The notes: generated by a model not told the origin, from the letters alone. A stretch of DNA of 64,000 nt from Streptomyces collinus (GCF_031348265.1 NZ_CP133771.1:3782001-3846000); one strand, 5' to 3'. Positions 41,358 through 50,808 are shown, counted from the stretch's first letter. Numbers and translations are program-made.

Positions 41358-43084
41358 CTCGTGCTCACCGTCTCCGTGTCCCGCCCCGAGCGGAGCACCC
41401 GGCCCGGAACGGCCCCCGTCACCACGTCGTCCCGGATCGCCTCGACGCCGTTGACCCACACGGCCCGCACGCCGAGCGCCCGCGAGTCCAGTCGGGGGCT
41501 GTCGCCGGGCAGGTCGTGCACGAGGGTGGCCGGGCCGGCGTCGATCCGCTCCGGGTCGAGCAGGACCAGGTCGGCGTGCCAGCCCTCCCGCACCTGTCCC
41601 CGCTCGCGCAGCCCGAAGAGCCGGGCCGGGTCGTCGGTCAGCATCTTCACGGCCTGCTCCAGACCGACCAGCTTCCGGCCCCGCAGGCAGTCCCCGAGGA
41701 ACCGGGTGGTGTACGGCGCCCCGCACATCCGGTCCAGATGGGCGCCCGCGTCGGACCCGCCCAGCAGCACGTCCTCGTGCTGCCACGTCTCGGCCCGCAG
41801 CGCCCAGGACGCCGGGTCGTTGTCGGTCGGCATCGGCCACAGCACCGTGCGCAGCCCGTCGTTGGCGCAGATCTCCACCAGACAGGCGAAGGGCTCCTGC
41901 CCGCGCTCCTCGGCGATGTCGTTCACCACGCGCCCGGTGAGCCCGGCGTTCGCCTCGCTGTAGGTGTCGCCGATGACGTAGCGCCCGAAGTTCGACAGCC
42001 GCCGGAAGACGCCCGCCTCCTTGGACCGGGCTCGCCGCAGCAGCTCGGTCCGCACGTCAGGGTCGCGCAGCTTCTCGATCCGCTCGGGGACGGGCAGTCC
42101 GAGGACCGGCCCCCACCCGGGGATGAGGTTCAGCGCGCAGAACGTCCCCAGCGACATGTTCATGGGGGTGAGGATCGGCATGGTGAGGGCGACGACCCTG
42201 CCGCCGGCCTTCCGCGCCTGCTCGCTCGCGAGCAACTGCCGGGGCACGCGCTCGGGGACGGCCGCGTCGATGGTCAGCACGTTCCAGTTCAGCGGCCGCC
42301 CCGCCACCGCGCTCATTTCCACGAACAGGTCGATCTCCGCGTCGCTGAACTGGTCCAGACAGCCCGCGACGATCGCCTCGATCTGCGTGCCCTCGCACTC
42401 CCCCACGGCCCGCGACAGCGCCAGCAGTTCGGCCGGCTGGGCGTGCCGTGAGGCGACGGGCTGCCCGTCGCCGTCGGAGTGACTGCTCGACTGGGTCGTG
42501 GACAGCCCCCAGGCCCCGGCGTCCATGGCCTCCCGCAGCAGCCGCACCATCGCGGCGAGCTGCTCCTGGCTCGGCTGCCCGCCGACCGCGTCCGGCCCCA
42601 TCACGTACCGCCGCAGCGCACAGTGGCCCACCATGAACCCGGCGTTGACGGCGATCCGCCCTTCCAGGGCGTCCAGGTACTCCCCGAAGGAGTGCCAGTT
42701 CCAGGGCGCCCCCTCCTCCAGCGCCACCAGCGCCATGCCCTCGACCCTGGACATCATCCGCCGCGTGTAGTCGGCGTCCTCGGGCCGGTCGGGGTGCAGC
42801 GGCGCCAGCGTGAACCCGCAGTTCCCGCCGGCGACGGTGGTGACGCCGTGGTTGAGCGAGGGCGTGGCGTACGGATCCCAGAAGAGCTGGGCGTCGTAGT
42901 GGGTGTGGGGGTCGACGAAGCCGGGGGTGAGGACGAGGCCGGTGGCGTCCTCGACCGACCGTGCCTCCTCGGTGACCGTCCCGACGACGGAGATACGGCC
43001 GTCCCTGATGCCGACGTCGGCGATGAAGCCGGGCGCACCGGACCCGTCGACGACGGTCGCCCCTTTGATGACGTGATCGAGCAT
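41354..43084 (-). CDS. Amidohydrolase (N-acyl-D-amino-acid deacylase family)
   Basis: A 576-residue metal-dependent hydrolase: LVLTPGFVDPHTHYDAQLFWDP (HxH site), GGNCGFTLAPL, VLLGGSDAGAHLDRMCG (metal Asp) and a C-terminal beta-sandwich ending in the usual VNG motif. Members often occur in gene sets with LLM enzymes and acyl-CoA genes, where the substrate is not an amino acid. ATG 43084 has GGAGGTG upstream. It follows the LLM gene by 94 bases; that gap holds the dispersed repeat at 43124. Confidence 0.88.
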   Translation of the reverse strand: MLDHVIKGATVVDGSGAPGFIADVGIRDGRISVVGTVTEEARSVEDATGLVLTPGFVDPHTHYDAQLFWDPYATPSLNHGVTTVAGGNCGFTLAPLHPDRPEDADYTRRMMSRVEGMALVALEEGAPWNWHSFGEYLDALEGRIAVNAGFMVGHCALRRYVMGPDAVGGQPSQEQLAAMVRLLREAMDAGAWGLSTTQSSSHSDGDGQPVASRHAQPAELLALSRAVGECEGTQIEAIVAGCLDQFSDAEIDLFVEMSAVAGRPLNWNVLTIDAAVPERVPRQLLASEQARKAGGRVVALTMPILTPMNMSLGTFCALNLIPGWGPVLGLPVPERIEKLRDPDVRTELLRRARSKEAGVFRRLSNFGRYVIGDTYSEANAGLTGRVVNDIAEERGQEPFACLVEICANDGLRTVLWPMPTDNDPASWALRAETWQHEDVLLGGSDAGAHLDRMCGAPYTTRFLGDCLRGRKLVGLEQAVKMLTDDPARLFGLRERGQVREGWHADLVLLDPERIDAGPATLVHDLPGDSPRLDSRALGVRAVWVNGVEAIRDDVVTGAVPGRVLRSGRDTETVSTR

Positions 43085-43123
43085 GGGGTTCACCTCCTGA
43101 TGGGCAGCGGGATGTCCCACCTA

Positions 43124-43146
43124 GGGGCGCGGGGAACTGCGCGACC
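43124..43146 (-). repeat. Dispersed intergenic repeat (core CGCGGGGAACTGCGCG), copy 2
   Basis: A 23-base stretch identical in reverse complement to 6831-6853. It sits in the 94-base gap between the LLM gene and the amidohydrolase gene. Confidence 0.65.
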
Positions 43147-43178
43147 AGCCACAGCGCGCCCGCACCCGCCAACGGCGA

Positions 43179-44297
43179 TCAAGCGGCACTCCGGAAACGG
43201 GAAGTCCGGTGCACAGGATCCGTATCGATCTTGGGAATCACGTACTCCCCGACCAGCCGGATCGTCTGCATCGTCTCCTCCTTCGGCACCCCCACCGGCA
43301 GCCCGAAACTCAGCTGATCCGCCCCGGCCTGCTCCCACCGCTTGCACTGGCGCAGCACCTCGTCCGGATCCCCGCAGATCAGCAACTCCTCCTCGATCAG
43401 CACCTCCACGAACTCCTCGGTGTACTCCGGCAGCGTCTCCGGCCACACCGGGAACCCCTCGGGCCGCGGGAAGGTGTCGTGGTACCTGAACACCAGCGAG
43501 GGCAGATAGTGCAGCCCTCCGCTCGCCGCGATCCGCACGGCTTCCGCATGGGTCGGCGCGCAGATCGCCGTGGTCGTCACCATGACGTTGTCGTTGACGA
43601 AGGCGCCGACCGGCTCCGCGTCCACGATCGCCGTCTTGTACTGCTCCAGCACCCACTCCATGTCGGAGACCTTCTGCACGCTGAAGCCGAGCACGCCGAG
43701 CCCCTTCTTCGCGGCCATGGCGTACGACGGCGGCGATCCGGCCGCGTACCACATGGCCGGGTGCGAGCCGCCGTACGGCTTCGGCAGGACCTTCCTCGGC
43801 GGCAGCGACCAGTGCTTGCCCTGGAAGCCCTGGTACTCGTCCTGGAGCCACATCCTGGGGAACTCGGCGATGGTCTCCTCCCAGAGTTCCTTGGTGTGGT
43901 TCATGTCGGTGACCCCCGGCATGAATCCGAGGATCTCGTGGGACCCGGCGCCCCGTCCGCTGCCGAACTCGAAGCGGTTGCCGCTGAGATGGTCGAGCAT
44001 GGCGACCTTCTCGGCGACCTTCACCGGGTGGTTGACCGGGGCGAGCGGGTTGAAGATGCCGGAGCCCAGGTGGATCCGCTCGGTCGCGTGGGCCAGGTAC
44101 CCGAGGAAGACGTCGTTGGCGGACAGGTGCGAGTACTCGTCCAGGAAGTGGTGCTCGGAGGCCCAGGCGTACTTGAAGCCGGACTTGTCGGCCTGGATGA
44201 CGTACTCGGTCTCCTCCATCAGCGCCTTGTGCTCGGCGAGCGGGTCGGTCTCGGCCCGTTTGCCGACGTATCCCTGAACGAAAATGCCGAATTCCAA
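43179..44297 (-). CDS. LLM-class flavin/F420 oxidoreductase
   Basis: A 372-residue luciferase-like TIM barrel. EFGIFVQGYVGKR, YAWASEHHFLDEYSH, IHLGSGIFNPLAPVNHPVKVAEKVAMLDHLSGNRFEFGSGRG and GSHEILGF are close to bacterial luciferase-like monooxygenases, probably FMN-using and a hydroxylase or Baeyer-Villiger-type enzyme. The only in-frame start before the conserved first strand is TTG at 44297; a stop lies three codons upstream. Operators B and C lie 26-102 bases upstream. Confidence 0.85.
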   Translation of the reverse strand: MEFGIFVQGYVGKRAETDPLAEHKALMEETEYVIQADKSGFKYAWASEHHFLDEYSHLSANDVFLGYLAHATERIHLGSGIFNPLAPVNHPVKVAEKVAMLDHLSGNRFEFGSGRGAGSHEILGFMPGVTDMNHTKELWEETIAEFPRMWLQDEYQGFQGKHWSLPPRKVLPKPYGGSHPAMWYAAGSPPSYAMAAKKGLGVLGFSVQKVSDMEWVLEQYKTAIVDAEPVGAFVNDNVMVTTTAICAPTHAEAVRIAASGGLHYLPSLVFRYHDTFPRPEGFPVWPETLPEYTEEFVEVLIEEELLICGDPDEVLRQCKRWEQAGADQLSFGLPVGVPKEETMQTIRLVGEYVIPKIDTDPVHRTSRFRSAA

Positions 44298-44322
44298 GGA
44301 GGTTCACCGCCCCACGGTCAGT

Positions 44323-44339
44323 TCTGACGAACCGTCAGA
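44323..44339. promoter_or_regulatory. Regulon operator, site B (TCTGACGAACCGTCAGA)
   Basis: Perfect 7-bp arms around AAC, 26 bases upstream of the LLM start at 44297. Same motif as site A at 24642. Confidence 0.75.
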
Positions 44340-44382
44340 TTTATGGCTCCGACTGTTCCACCGGCCTCCGGGGCCGTCAATA

Positions 44383-44399
44383 GCTGATACTCCGTCAGC
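44383..44399. promoter_or_regulatory. Regulon operator, site C (weaker: GCTGATACTCCGTCAGC)
   Basis: One arm CGTCAGC is intact and the other matches 5 of 7; the 3-base spacer is kept. It lies 60 bases from site B, upstream of the same LLM gene. Confidence 0.55.
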
Positions 44400-44407
44400 T
44401 GTCGCGG

Positions 44408-45178
44408 TCAGACGACGCTGACGCCGGCCAGCCACCCGCCGTCGATCACGAACGGCTGCCCCGTGATGTACGACGAGTCCTCCGAGGTCAGGAACAGCGC
44501 GAGCCGGGCCACCTCCTCGGGCCGCCCGACCCTGCCCAGCGGCACGAGCCTGCGGTACAGCCGGTCGAGGCCCCGCCCCGTCTCCTCCGGGTCGGCGTCC
44601 GGGTCGAGCCGGGCCGGGTTGGACATCGCCGTGTCGACGGCCCCCGGGCAGACGGCGTTGACGCGTATCCCCCGCCCGGCCAGTTCCAGGGCGGCGACCC
44701 TGGTCAGGCCGACCACGGCGTGCTTGGTCGCCGCGTAGGCCCCCACCGCGGCCATCCCGGTCAGACCCGTGTAGGAGGCGGTGTTGACGATCGTGCCCCC
44801 GTCGGCCATCTCCGGGGCGACCGTCTTCATGCCGAGGAAGCAGCCCACCTGGTTGACCTGCACGACCTGCATGAACTCGTCGAGGGGTGTGTCGAGGAGG
44901 GAGTTGAAGCGCAGGATGCCGGCGTTGTTGACGAGCCCGTCGACGTGGCCGTACGCGTCCTTGGTGGCCGTGACGGCGGCCTGCCAGTCGTCCTCCCGCC
45001 CCACGTCCAGATGGACGTACCGGGCGCCGATCTCCTTCGCGAGGGCCTCGCCCTGGTCGTCGAGCACGTCCGTGAGGACCACCCGGGCCCCCTCGGCCGC
45101 GAACAGCCGGGCCTCCTGCTCGCCCTGGCCGCGTGCGGCGCCGGTGACGATGACGACCCGTCCGTCGAGCTTGCCCAT
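44408..45178 (-). CDS. SDR-family oxidoreductase
   Basis: A 256-residue classical short-chain dehydrogenase: VTGAARGQGEQEA (TGxxxGxG), LVNNAGI, YAATK catalytic motif and DGGWLAG C-terminus. The Asp at the end of beta-2 (LTDVLDD) favours NAD(H). ATG 45178 lies nine bases after the LLM stop at 45188, so it is part of the 47361 to 44408 operon. It probably oxidises a ring or side-chain hydroxyl. Confidence 0.9.
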   Translation of the reverse strand: MGKLDGRVVIVTGAARGQGEQEARLFAAEGARVVLTDVLDDQGEALAKEIGARYVHLDVGREDDWQAAVTATKDAYGHVDGLVNNAGILRFNSLLDTPLDEFMQVVQVNQVGCFLGMKTVAPEMADGGTIVNTASYTGLTGMAAVGAYAATKHAVVGLTRVAALELAGRGIRVNAVCPGAVDTAMSNPARLDPDADPEETGRGLDRLYRRLVPLGRVGRPEEVARLALFLTSEDSSYITGQPFVIDGGWLAGVSVV

Positions 45179-45187
45179 GGGGTCTCC

Positions 45188-46108
45188 TCACAGCTCGGGG
45201 GCGACCTCGGCGCCGAACGCCGCGATCTGGTCGGTCAGTTCGCTGCGGCTCCGGCTGCGGAACCGCACCTGGATCTGGTGCACGCCCATCGCCCGGTACG
45301 CCCGCAGCGACTCGGCCAGCTCCTGCGGCCCGCCGGTGAGGGTGCGGCGCCCCACCTCCCACCGGGGCGTGCCGACGTACAGCGGCTCGGCGATGGCGCC
45401 CACGGTGAACGGGCCCCGCGCCCCGGCCTTCTCGCGCAGTTCCCTGATCCGGGCGATCTGCCCGGGCAGCCGGTCCCTCGGGTCCCCCTGCGGCAGCCAG
45501 CCGTCGCCCTTGAGCGCGGCCCGGCGTACGGCGGCGGGGGAACTGCCACCGACCCAGACGGGGACCCGGTCCTGGGCCGGCCGGGGCCGCTGCCCGAGCC
45601 CCTCGAAGTCGTACAGCTTGCCGTGGTGCTCGGGGAACTCCTCGGGCCCCAGGGCGGCGCGCAGGGCGTCCAGGCACTCGTCCAGCACGGCCCCGCGCCC
45701 GCGGAAGTCGACGCCCAGGGCCTCGAACTCCTCCTGGACGTGCCCGGCGCCGACCCCGAGGACCAGCCGGCCCCCGCTGAGGTGGTCGAGGGTGGCGTAC
45801 TGCTTGGCGGTGAGCAGGGGGTGCCGCAGAGCGACGATCGCGACGTGGCTGAGCAGCCGGACGCGCTCGGTGGCGGCGGCGAGGAAGGCGAGCGTGGCGA
45901 CGGGGTCGTACCAGACCGTGCTCATCGCGGCGGCGAGCCGGCGCGGGATGCCGACGTGATCACAACCGGCCAGATAGCCGAATCCGGCCCGGTCGGCCGC
46001 GCGGGCGATCTCCAGCAGGTCGTCCGGTCCGGCCGCCGCCTCCCACGCCTCGGCGTAGAGGGTGCTCTGCGACTGGACGGGGAGCTGCATCCCGTACCGC
46101 AGGCTCAC
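45188..46108 (-). CDS. LLM-class F420-dependent oxidoreductase
   Basis: A 306-residue luciferase-like protein of the F420 subgroup: RYGMQLPVQSQ, CDHVGIPRRL, RVRLLSHVAIVALRHPLLTAKQYATLDHLSGGRLVLGVGAGH, VPVWVGGSSPAAVRRAA. GTG 46108 overlaps the TGA of the amidohydrolase gene (GTGA), giving coupling. Part of the operon starting at 47361. F420 supply is consistent with fbiC at 33093. Confidence 0.88.
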   Translation of the reverse strand: MSLRYGMQLPVQSQSTLYAEAWEAAAGPDDLLEIARAADRAGFGYLAGCDHVGIPRRLAAAMSTVWYDPVATLAFLAAATERVRLLSHVAIVALRHPLLTAKQYATLDHLSGGRLVLGVGAGHVQEEFEALGVDFRGRGAVLDECLDALRAALGPEEFPEHHGKLYDFEGLGQRPRPAQDRVPVWVGGSSPAAVRRAALKGDGWLPQGDPRDRLPGQIARIRELREKAGARGPFTVGAIAEPLYVGTPRWEVGRRTLTGGPQELAESLRAYRAMGVHQIQVRFRSRSRSELTDQIAAFGAEVAPEL

Positions 46109-47361
46109 CGCGCACCACCGCCGCCGCCCGGCCACAGGCCCTCGGCGGTGAGCCCGAGCAACTCGATGGCGTTGCCGCGCACGATCCGCTCGACGACCTC
46201 TGCCTCCAGGTGCCCCATCTGCGCCTCGCCGACCTCGCGGGACTTGGGCCAGGTGGAGTCGGAGTGCGGGTAGTCGGTCTCGTAGAGGACGTTGCCGACG
46301 CCGATGGAGTCGAGGTTGCGCAGGCCGAAGGCGTCGTCGAAGAAGCAGCCGTAGACATGCTCGGCGAACAGCTCGGACGGTGGCCGGTGCACCTTGTCGG
46401 CGACTCCGCCCCAGCCGCGGTTCTCCTCCCACACCACGTCGGCCCGCTCCAGGATGTAGGGGATCCAGCCGATCTGCCCCTCGGCGTACATGACCTTGAG
46501 GTTCGGGAACCGCTCGAACTTGCCGCTCATCAGCCAGTCGACCATGGAGAAGCAGCAGTTGGCGTACGTGATGGTGGAGCCGACGGCGGGCGGGGCGTCC
46601 GCGGAGGTGGACGGCATGCGGCTGCTGGAGCCGATGTGCATGGCGACGACGGTCCCGGTCTCGTCGCACGCGGCGAGGAACGGATCCCACTCGTCGGTGT
46701 GGATCGAGGGCAGCCCGAGGAACGGCGGTATCTCGGAGAAGGCGACGGCACGGACCCCGCGGGCGGCGTTGCGCCGGACCTCGGCCGCCGCCAGCCCGGC
46801 ATCCCACAGCGGGACGATGGGCAGGGGGATGAGCCGCCCGTGCGCGTCCGGGCCGCACCACTCCTCGACCATCCAGTCGTTGTAGGCCCGTACGCAGAGC
46901 AGGCCCAGCTCGTGGTCCTTCGCCTCGGTGAAGGTCTGGCCGCAGAAGCGCGGGAACGTCGGGAAACAGAGCGCGGACTGGACGTGGTTGACGTCCATGT
47001 CGGCGAGCCGCTCGGCGACGTCGTAGGACCCGGGCCGCATCTGCTCGTAGGTGATGACCTCCAGCCGGATCTCGTCCCTGCCGTACCCGACGGCGGTGTC
47101 GAGCCGGGTCAGGGGCCGCCGCAGATCCTCGTAGACCCACCAGTCCCCGACGGGCCCGTCGTCCCCGGGCTGCCCCATGACCGGCTTGAAGCGGCCTCCG
47201 AGGAACGTCATGTCCTTCACGGGGGCCCGGACGATCCGTGGCCCGGTACCCCGGTACTTCCCCGGAAGCCGGTCCTGCCAGACGCCCGCGGGCTCCACGG
47301 TGTGGTCGTCCACGGAGATGATCAGCGGAAACGTGCTGTCGTGGGTGTCCATGGCGCTCAC
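46105..47361 (-). CDS. Amidohydrolase-family (TIM-barrel) protein
   Basis: A 418-residue metal-dependent hydrolase or decarboxylase-like protein: IISVDDHTVEP (His pair region), MHIGSSSRMPSTS, GQIGWIPYILERADVVW and LYETDYPHSDSTWPKS (metal Asp). It resembles the amidohydrolase-2 group found in actinobacterial steroid and terpenoid gene sets. First gene of an operon running to 44408. The start is GTG 47361 or ATG 47352; operator D begins 12 bases upstream of 47361, so a repressor there would cover the promoter. Confidence 0.85.
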   Translation of the reverse strand: MSAMDTHDSTFPLIISVDDHTVEPAGVWQDRLPGKYRGTGPRIVRAPVKDMTFLGGRFKPVMGQPGDDGPVGDWWVYEDLRRPLTRLDTAVGYGRDEIRLEVITYEQMRPGSYDVAERLADMDVNHVQSALCFPTFPRFCGQTFTEAKDHELGLLCVRAYNDWMVEEWCGPDAHGRLIPLPIVPLWDAGLAAAEVRRNAARGVRAVAFSEIPPFLGLPSIHTDEWDPFLAACDETGTVVAMHIGSSSRMPSTSADAPPAVGSTITYANCCFSMVDWLMSGKFERFPNLKVMYAEGQIGWIPYILERADVVWEENRGWGGVADKVHRPPSELFAEHVYGCFFDDAFGLRNLDSIGVGNVLYETDYPHSDSTWPKSREVGEAQMGHLEAEVVERIVRGNAIELLGLTAEGLWPGGGGGAR

Positions 47362-47372
47362 GGTAGCGCTGA

Positions 47373-47389
47373 TCTGACGACCCGTCAGC
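47373..47389. promoter_or_regulatory. Regulon operator, site D (TCTGACGACCCGTCAGC)
   Basis: Arms TCTGACG/CGTCAGC match at 6 of 7 positions around ACC, 12 bases before the amidohydrolase start and about 190 bases before afsR. The rest of 47390-47578 shows nothing clear. Confidence 0.72.
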
Positions 47390-47578
47390 TATGTCTGCGG
47401 AGGTCGATTCCGGCCGCGATGGCCTGATGCACTCGACTCGGCCGGGTGGGTGCGGAGAGAGTGTGCAGACCTGGTGGACTCCCGTGCGCCGCCCTGTGAT
47501 CGGTGTCTCCCACGGCTGACGTATCCGCCGTCAACAAGGCAAACTGGCGTGGTTGCTCAGGATGTCTAGGGGGACTGC

Positions 47579-50500
47579 ATGGACGGTGTACCGGACGGTG
47601 TGCCGCGCGTACCGGAGCAGCGGCGTTCCGACTCCACGCCGGAGAGGCCGGCCGAGCCCGTGACCCTGCGCTTCAGTGTGCTCGGCCCCGTGCGTGCCTG
47701 GCGCGGTGACGAGCAGGTCGCCACCGGATCCCCCCAGCAACGCGCCCTGCTCGGCGCCCTGCTGCTGCGCGAGGGCCGGACGGCCACGGCCGCGGAGCTG
47801 ATCGACGCCCTGTGGGGCGAGGAACCGCCCTCACAGGCGCTGGCGGCGGTACGGACGTACGCCTCACGCCTGCGCAAGGTGCTGGACCCGGGCGGCGAGG
47901 GGCGCCGGCCGGGCGGCACCGGCGCCGTCCTGGTCAGCGAGTCCGGCGGCTACGCGGTCCGCGGTCTCGCCGAGGACGCCCTGGACCTCACCGTCGCGCA
48001 GGACCTGGCGACCGAGGCGGAGAAGGCCCGCTCCGCCGGCGACCTCTGCCATGCCCGCGACACCCTGCGCCGCGCCCTCGCCCTGTGGGACGGGGAGACC
48101 CTGGCCGCGGTGCCCGGCCCCTACGCGGAGGCCCAGCGGGTGCGCCTGGAGGAGTGGCGGCTGCAACTCCTCGAATCCCGCCTGGACATGGACCTGGAGC
48201 AGGGCTGCCACGCCGAGGCCGTCTCCGAGCTCACGGCCCTCACCGCGGCGCATCCGCTGCGCGAGCGGCTGCGCGAGCTGCTGATGCTGGCGCTCTACCG
48301 CAGCGGCCGCCAGGCCGAGGCGCTGGCCGTGTACGCCGACACCCGCCGCCTGCTCGCCGACGAACTCGGCGTGGACCCGCGCCCCGGCCTGAGCGAGCTG
48401 CAGCAGCGGATCCTCCAGGCGGACCCGGGGCTCGCGGAGCCCTCCTCCCCGGCCCCCGAGCCGGCCGCGGTCCCGGTACGCCCCGCCCAACTGCCTGCCA
48501 CCGTCCCTGACTTCACCGGCCGCTCGGCGTTCGTCCGCGAACTCGGCGACATCCTCGCCTCCGCCGAGGGCCGGGTCATGGCCGTCTCGGCCCTGGCCGG
48601 GATCGGCGGCGTCGGCAAGACGACCCTCGCGGTGCACGTGGCCCATCAGGCACGCACGGCGTTCCCGGACGGGCAGCTGTACGTCGACCTCCAGGGCGCG
48701 GGCGCCCGGGCGGCGGAGCCGGAGACGGTCCTGGGCTCCTTCCTGCGCGCCCTCGGCACGGCCGACTCGGCGATCCCCGACTCCCTGGAGGAGCGCGCGG
48801 CCCTCTACCGCTCGGTCCTGGCCGGGCGCCGGGTGCTGGTCCTGCTGGACAACGCCCGGGACGCCGCCCAGGTGCGGCCCCTGCTGCCCGGCACGGACGG
48901 CTGCGCCGCGCTCGTCACCTCCCGCACGCGGATGGTGGACCTGGCGGGCGCCCACCTGATCGACCTGGACGTGATGTCCCCCGACGAGGCGCTGGCGCTG
49001 TTCACGAAGATCGTGGGCGAGGAGCGGGTGGCGTCCGAGCGGAAGGCCGCCCTGGACGTGGTGGCGGCCTGCGGATTCCTCCCGCTGGCCATCCGCATCG
49101 CGGCGTCCCGCCTGGCGGCCCGCCGCACCTGGACGGTGTCCGTCCTCGCGGCGAAGCTCGCCGACGAGCGCCGCCGCCTGGACGAACTCCAGGCCGGCGA
49201 CCTGGCCGTCAAGGCCACCTTCGAACTCGGCTACGGCCAGCTGGAACCCGCCCAGGCCCGCGCGTTCCGCCTGCTGGGCCTTGCGGACGGCCCCGACATC
49301 TCCCTCGCCGCGGCGGCGGCGGTCCTGGACCTCCCGGCCGAGGACACGGAGGACCTGCTGGAGTCCCTCGTGGACACCTCCCTCCTCGAATCGGCCGCCC
49401 CGGGCCGCTACCGCTTCCACGACCTGGTCCGGCTCTACGCGCGTGCCTGCGCCGAACGGGACGAACTGCCCCCGAGCGAACGGGGATCGGCGCTGTCCCG
49501 GCTGCTGGACTTCTACCTGGCGTCCGCGGCCGGGGTGTACGCGATCGAACGGCCGGGGGACCGGCTGGTGGATCATCTGGAGCCCACGTCGTACCCGGGG
49601 CTGCGGTTCGACGACCGGCACGTCGCGCAGGACTGGCTGTACGCGGAGGCCATCTGCCTCCTCGCCTGCGTACGGCAGTCCGCGGGGCGGCCGGAGACCC
49701 TCCCCCGGGCGATCGACATGCTGTGGGCGGCGCACGACCTCTCCGAGTCGGGGGCCAACTCCAAGGAGTACGAGGCCACCGCCCAGGCGCTCGTCGGCGC
49801 GGCCCGGTCGCACGGCCTGGGGCGGGCGGAGGCCCGGGCGCTGATGACGCTCGTCAACGTCCACCATGTGAGCGGCCGTTTCGAACGGGCCGAGGAGGAG
49901 GCGGAACGGGCCATCCGCCTCGCGCAGGAGGCCGACGACCTGCTCCCCGTCTGCTGGGCGCGCAACGCGCGCGGCATCATCGCGCTGTACCAGAACCGCC
50001 ACACGGACGGCGAGGAACACCTCTCCCGGGCCATCGAGCACTTCCGGGCCCTGGGCGACCGCCCGGGCGAGGCCGCCGCGCTCTGCAACCTCTCGCGCAT
50101 CCACCTGGCGACCGGGCGGACCCAGAGTGCGGTCGCCCTGGCCGAGGAAGGCATCGACATCTACGACGGCATGGGCAACTCGATGCGCGGGGCGAACGCC
50201 CGCTACGCCCTCGGGCTCGCCCTCACCCAGAGCGGCGAACTGGGCAACGCGGCCGCCCGGCTCCAGGAGGCCCTGGAGGTGTTCCGCGACAGCAGGCAGC
50301 GCCTCTGGGAGGGCATGAGCCTGTTCCGGCTGGCCGAGGTGGATCTCGCCGCCCGGCGTGCGGCACGGGCGGCCGCCAACGCCGAGATGGCGCTCACGGT
50401 GCTGCGCGGGATCGGCGGGGAGTGGCGGCGGGGCAACGTCCTCACGGTCCTCGGGCGCGCGCTCAGCGGCATCGGCCAGACCGGCCGGGCCCAGGTCTGC

Positions 50501-50590
50501 TGGCAGGAAGCGGCCGGCATCTACGAGGAGCTGGGCTCGCCCGAGGCCGCCGAGGTGCGTGCGCTGCTGTCCCCGGTGCAGGCGGCCTGA
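47579..50590 (+). CDS. afsR: AfsR, SARP-family global activator of secondary metabolism
   Basis: Phosphorylated by AfsK and other kinases, AfsR binds the afsS promoter and raises antibiotic production. The 1003-residue protein has an OmpR-like winged helix (about 28-115), BTAD domain (120-275), NB-ARC ATPase (about 310-560) and C-terminal TPR repeats. The ATPase carries Walker A GIGGVGKTT near 341 and Walker B RRVLVLLDNARD. Length matches S. coelicolor AfsR (993). ATG 47579 follows GGGGGA. Followed by afsS. Operator D lies in its upstream gap but closer to the divergent catabolic gene. Confidence 0.95.
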   Translation: MDGVPDGVPRVPEQRRSDSTPERPAEPVTLRFSVLGPVRAWRGDEQVATGSPQQRALLGALLLREGRTATAAELIDALWGEEPPSQALAAVRTYASRLRKVLDPGGEGRRPGGTGAVLVSESGGYAVRGLAEDALDLTVAQDLATEAEKARSAGDLCHARDTLRRALALWDGETLAAVPGPYAEAQRVRLEEWRLQLLESRLDMDLEQGCHAEAVSELTALTAAHPLRERLRELLMLALYRSGRQAEALAVYADTRRLLADELGVDPRPGLSELQQRILQADPGLAEPSSPAPEPAAVPVRPAQLPATVPDFTGRSAFVRELGDILASAEGRVMAVSALAGIGGVGKTTLAVHVAHQARTAFPDGQLYVDLQGAGARAAEPETVLGSFLRALGTADSAIPDSLEERAALYRSVLAGRRVLVLLDNARDAAQVRPLLPGTDGCAALVTSRTRMVDLAGAHLIDLDVMSPDEALALFTKIVGEERVASERKAALDVVAACGFLPLAIRIAASRLAARRTWTVSVLAAKLADERRRLDELQAGDLAVKATFELGYGQLEPAQARAFRLLGLADGPDISLAAAAAVLDLPAEDTEDLLESLVDTSLLESAAPGRYRFHDLVRLYARACAERDELPPSERGSALSRLLDFYLASAAGVYAIERPGDRLVDHLEPTSYPGLRFDDRHVAQDWLYAEAICLLACVRQSAGRPETLPRAIDMLWAAHDLSESGANSKEYEATAQALVGAARSHGLGRAEARALMTLVNVHHVSGRFERAEEEAERAIRLAQEADDLLPVCWARNARGIIALYQNRHTDGEEHLSRAIEHFRALGDRPGEAAALCNLSRIHLATGRTQSAVALAEEGIDIYDGMGNSMRGANARYALGLALTQSGELGNAAARLQEALEVFRDSRQRLWEGMSLFRLAEVDLAARRAARAAANAEMALTVLRGIGGEWRRGNVLTVLGRALSGIGQTGRAQVCWQEAAGIYEELGSPEAAEVRALLSPVQAA

Positions 50591-50605
50591 GACGCCGTCG
50601 GGGGC

Positions 50606-50638
50606 GTTCATCATTCGTTTATCCCCCCACGCCATGAT
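50606..50638 (+). promoter_or_regulatory. afsS promoter with candidate AfsR/PhoP direct repeats
   Basis: Two adjacent 11-base units, GTTCATCATTC (50606-50616) and GTTTATCCCCC (50617-50627), resemble the PHO-box and AfsR direct repeats known over the -35 region of afsS. CATGAT at 50633-50638 is a possible -10. Confidence 0.6.
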
Positions 50639-50808
50639 GGACGCAGTCGATCCGTCGCGTCGGGGGGCAGACGGGTCGCCGCACGGGCCTCGCTCCGGTC
50701 GTTTCGGGGCGAGCGGCCCGGGTGGGCCTGCCCGGCCATCCTCGGGGGAGTGACCGGGCGGGCCCGCCGGCCTCACTGCCTGTTCCACGCCAAGGGGAGT
50801 TGACGATC

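Noticed and set aside
43124..43146. The 23-base repeat considered as a terminator
   Set aside because: It does not form a stable hairpin by itself and occurs inside a gene set read in one direction.
45188..47140. A single long minus-strand reading that would fuse the amidohydrolase and LLM genes
   Set aside because: The first part is out of frame with the amidohydrolase family motifs; the LLM protein starts at GTG 46108 overlapping the real amidohydrolase stop.
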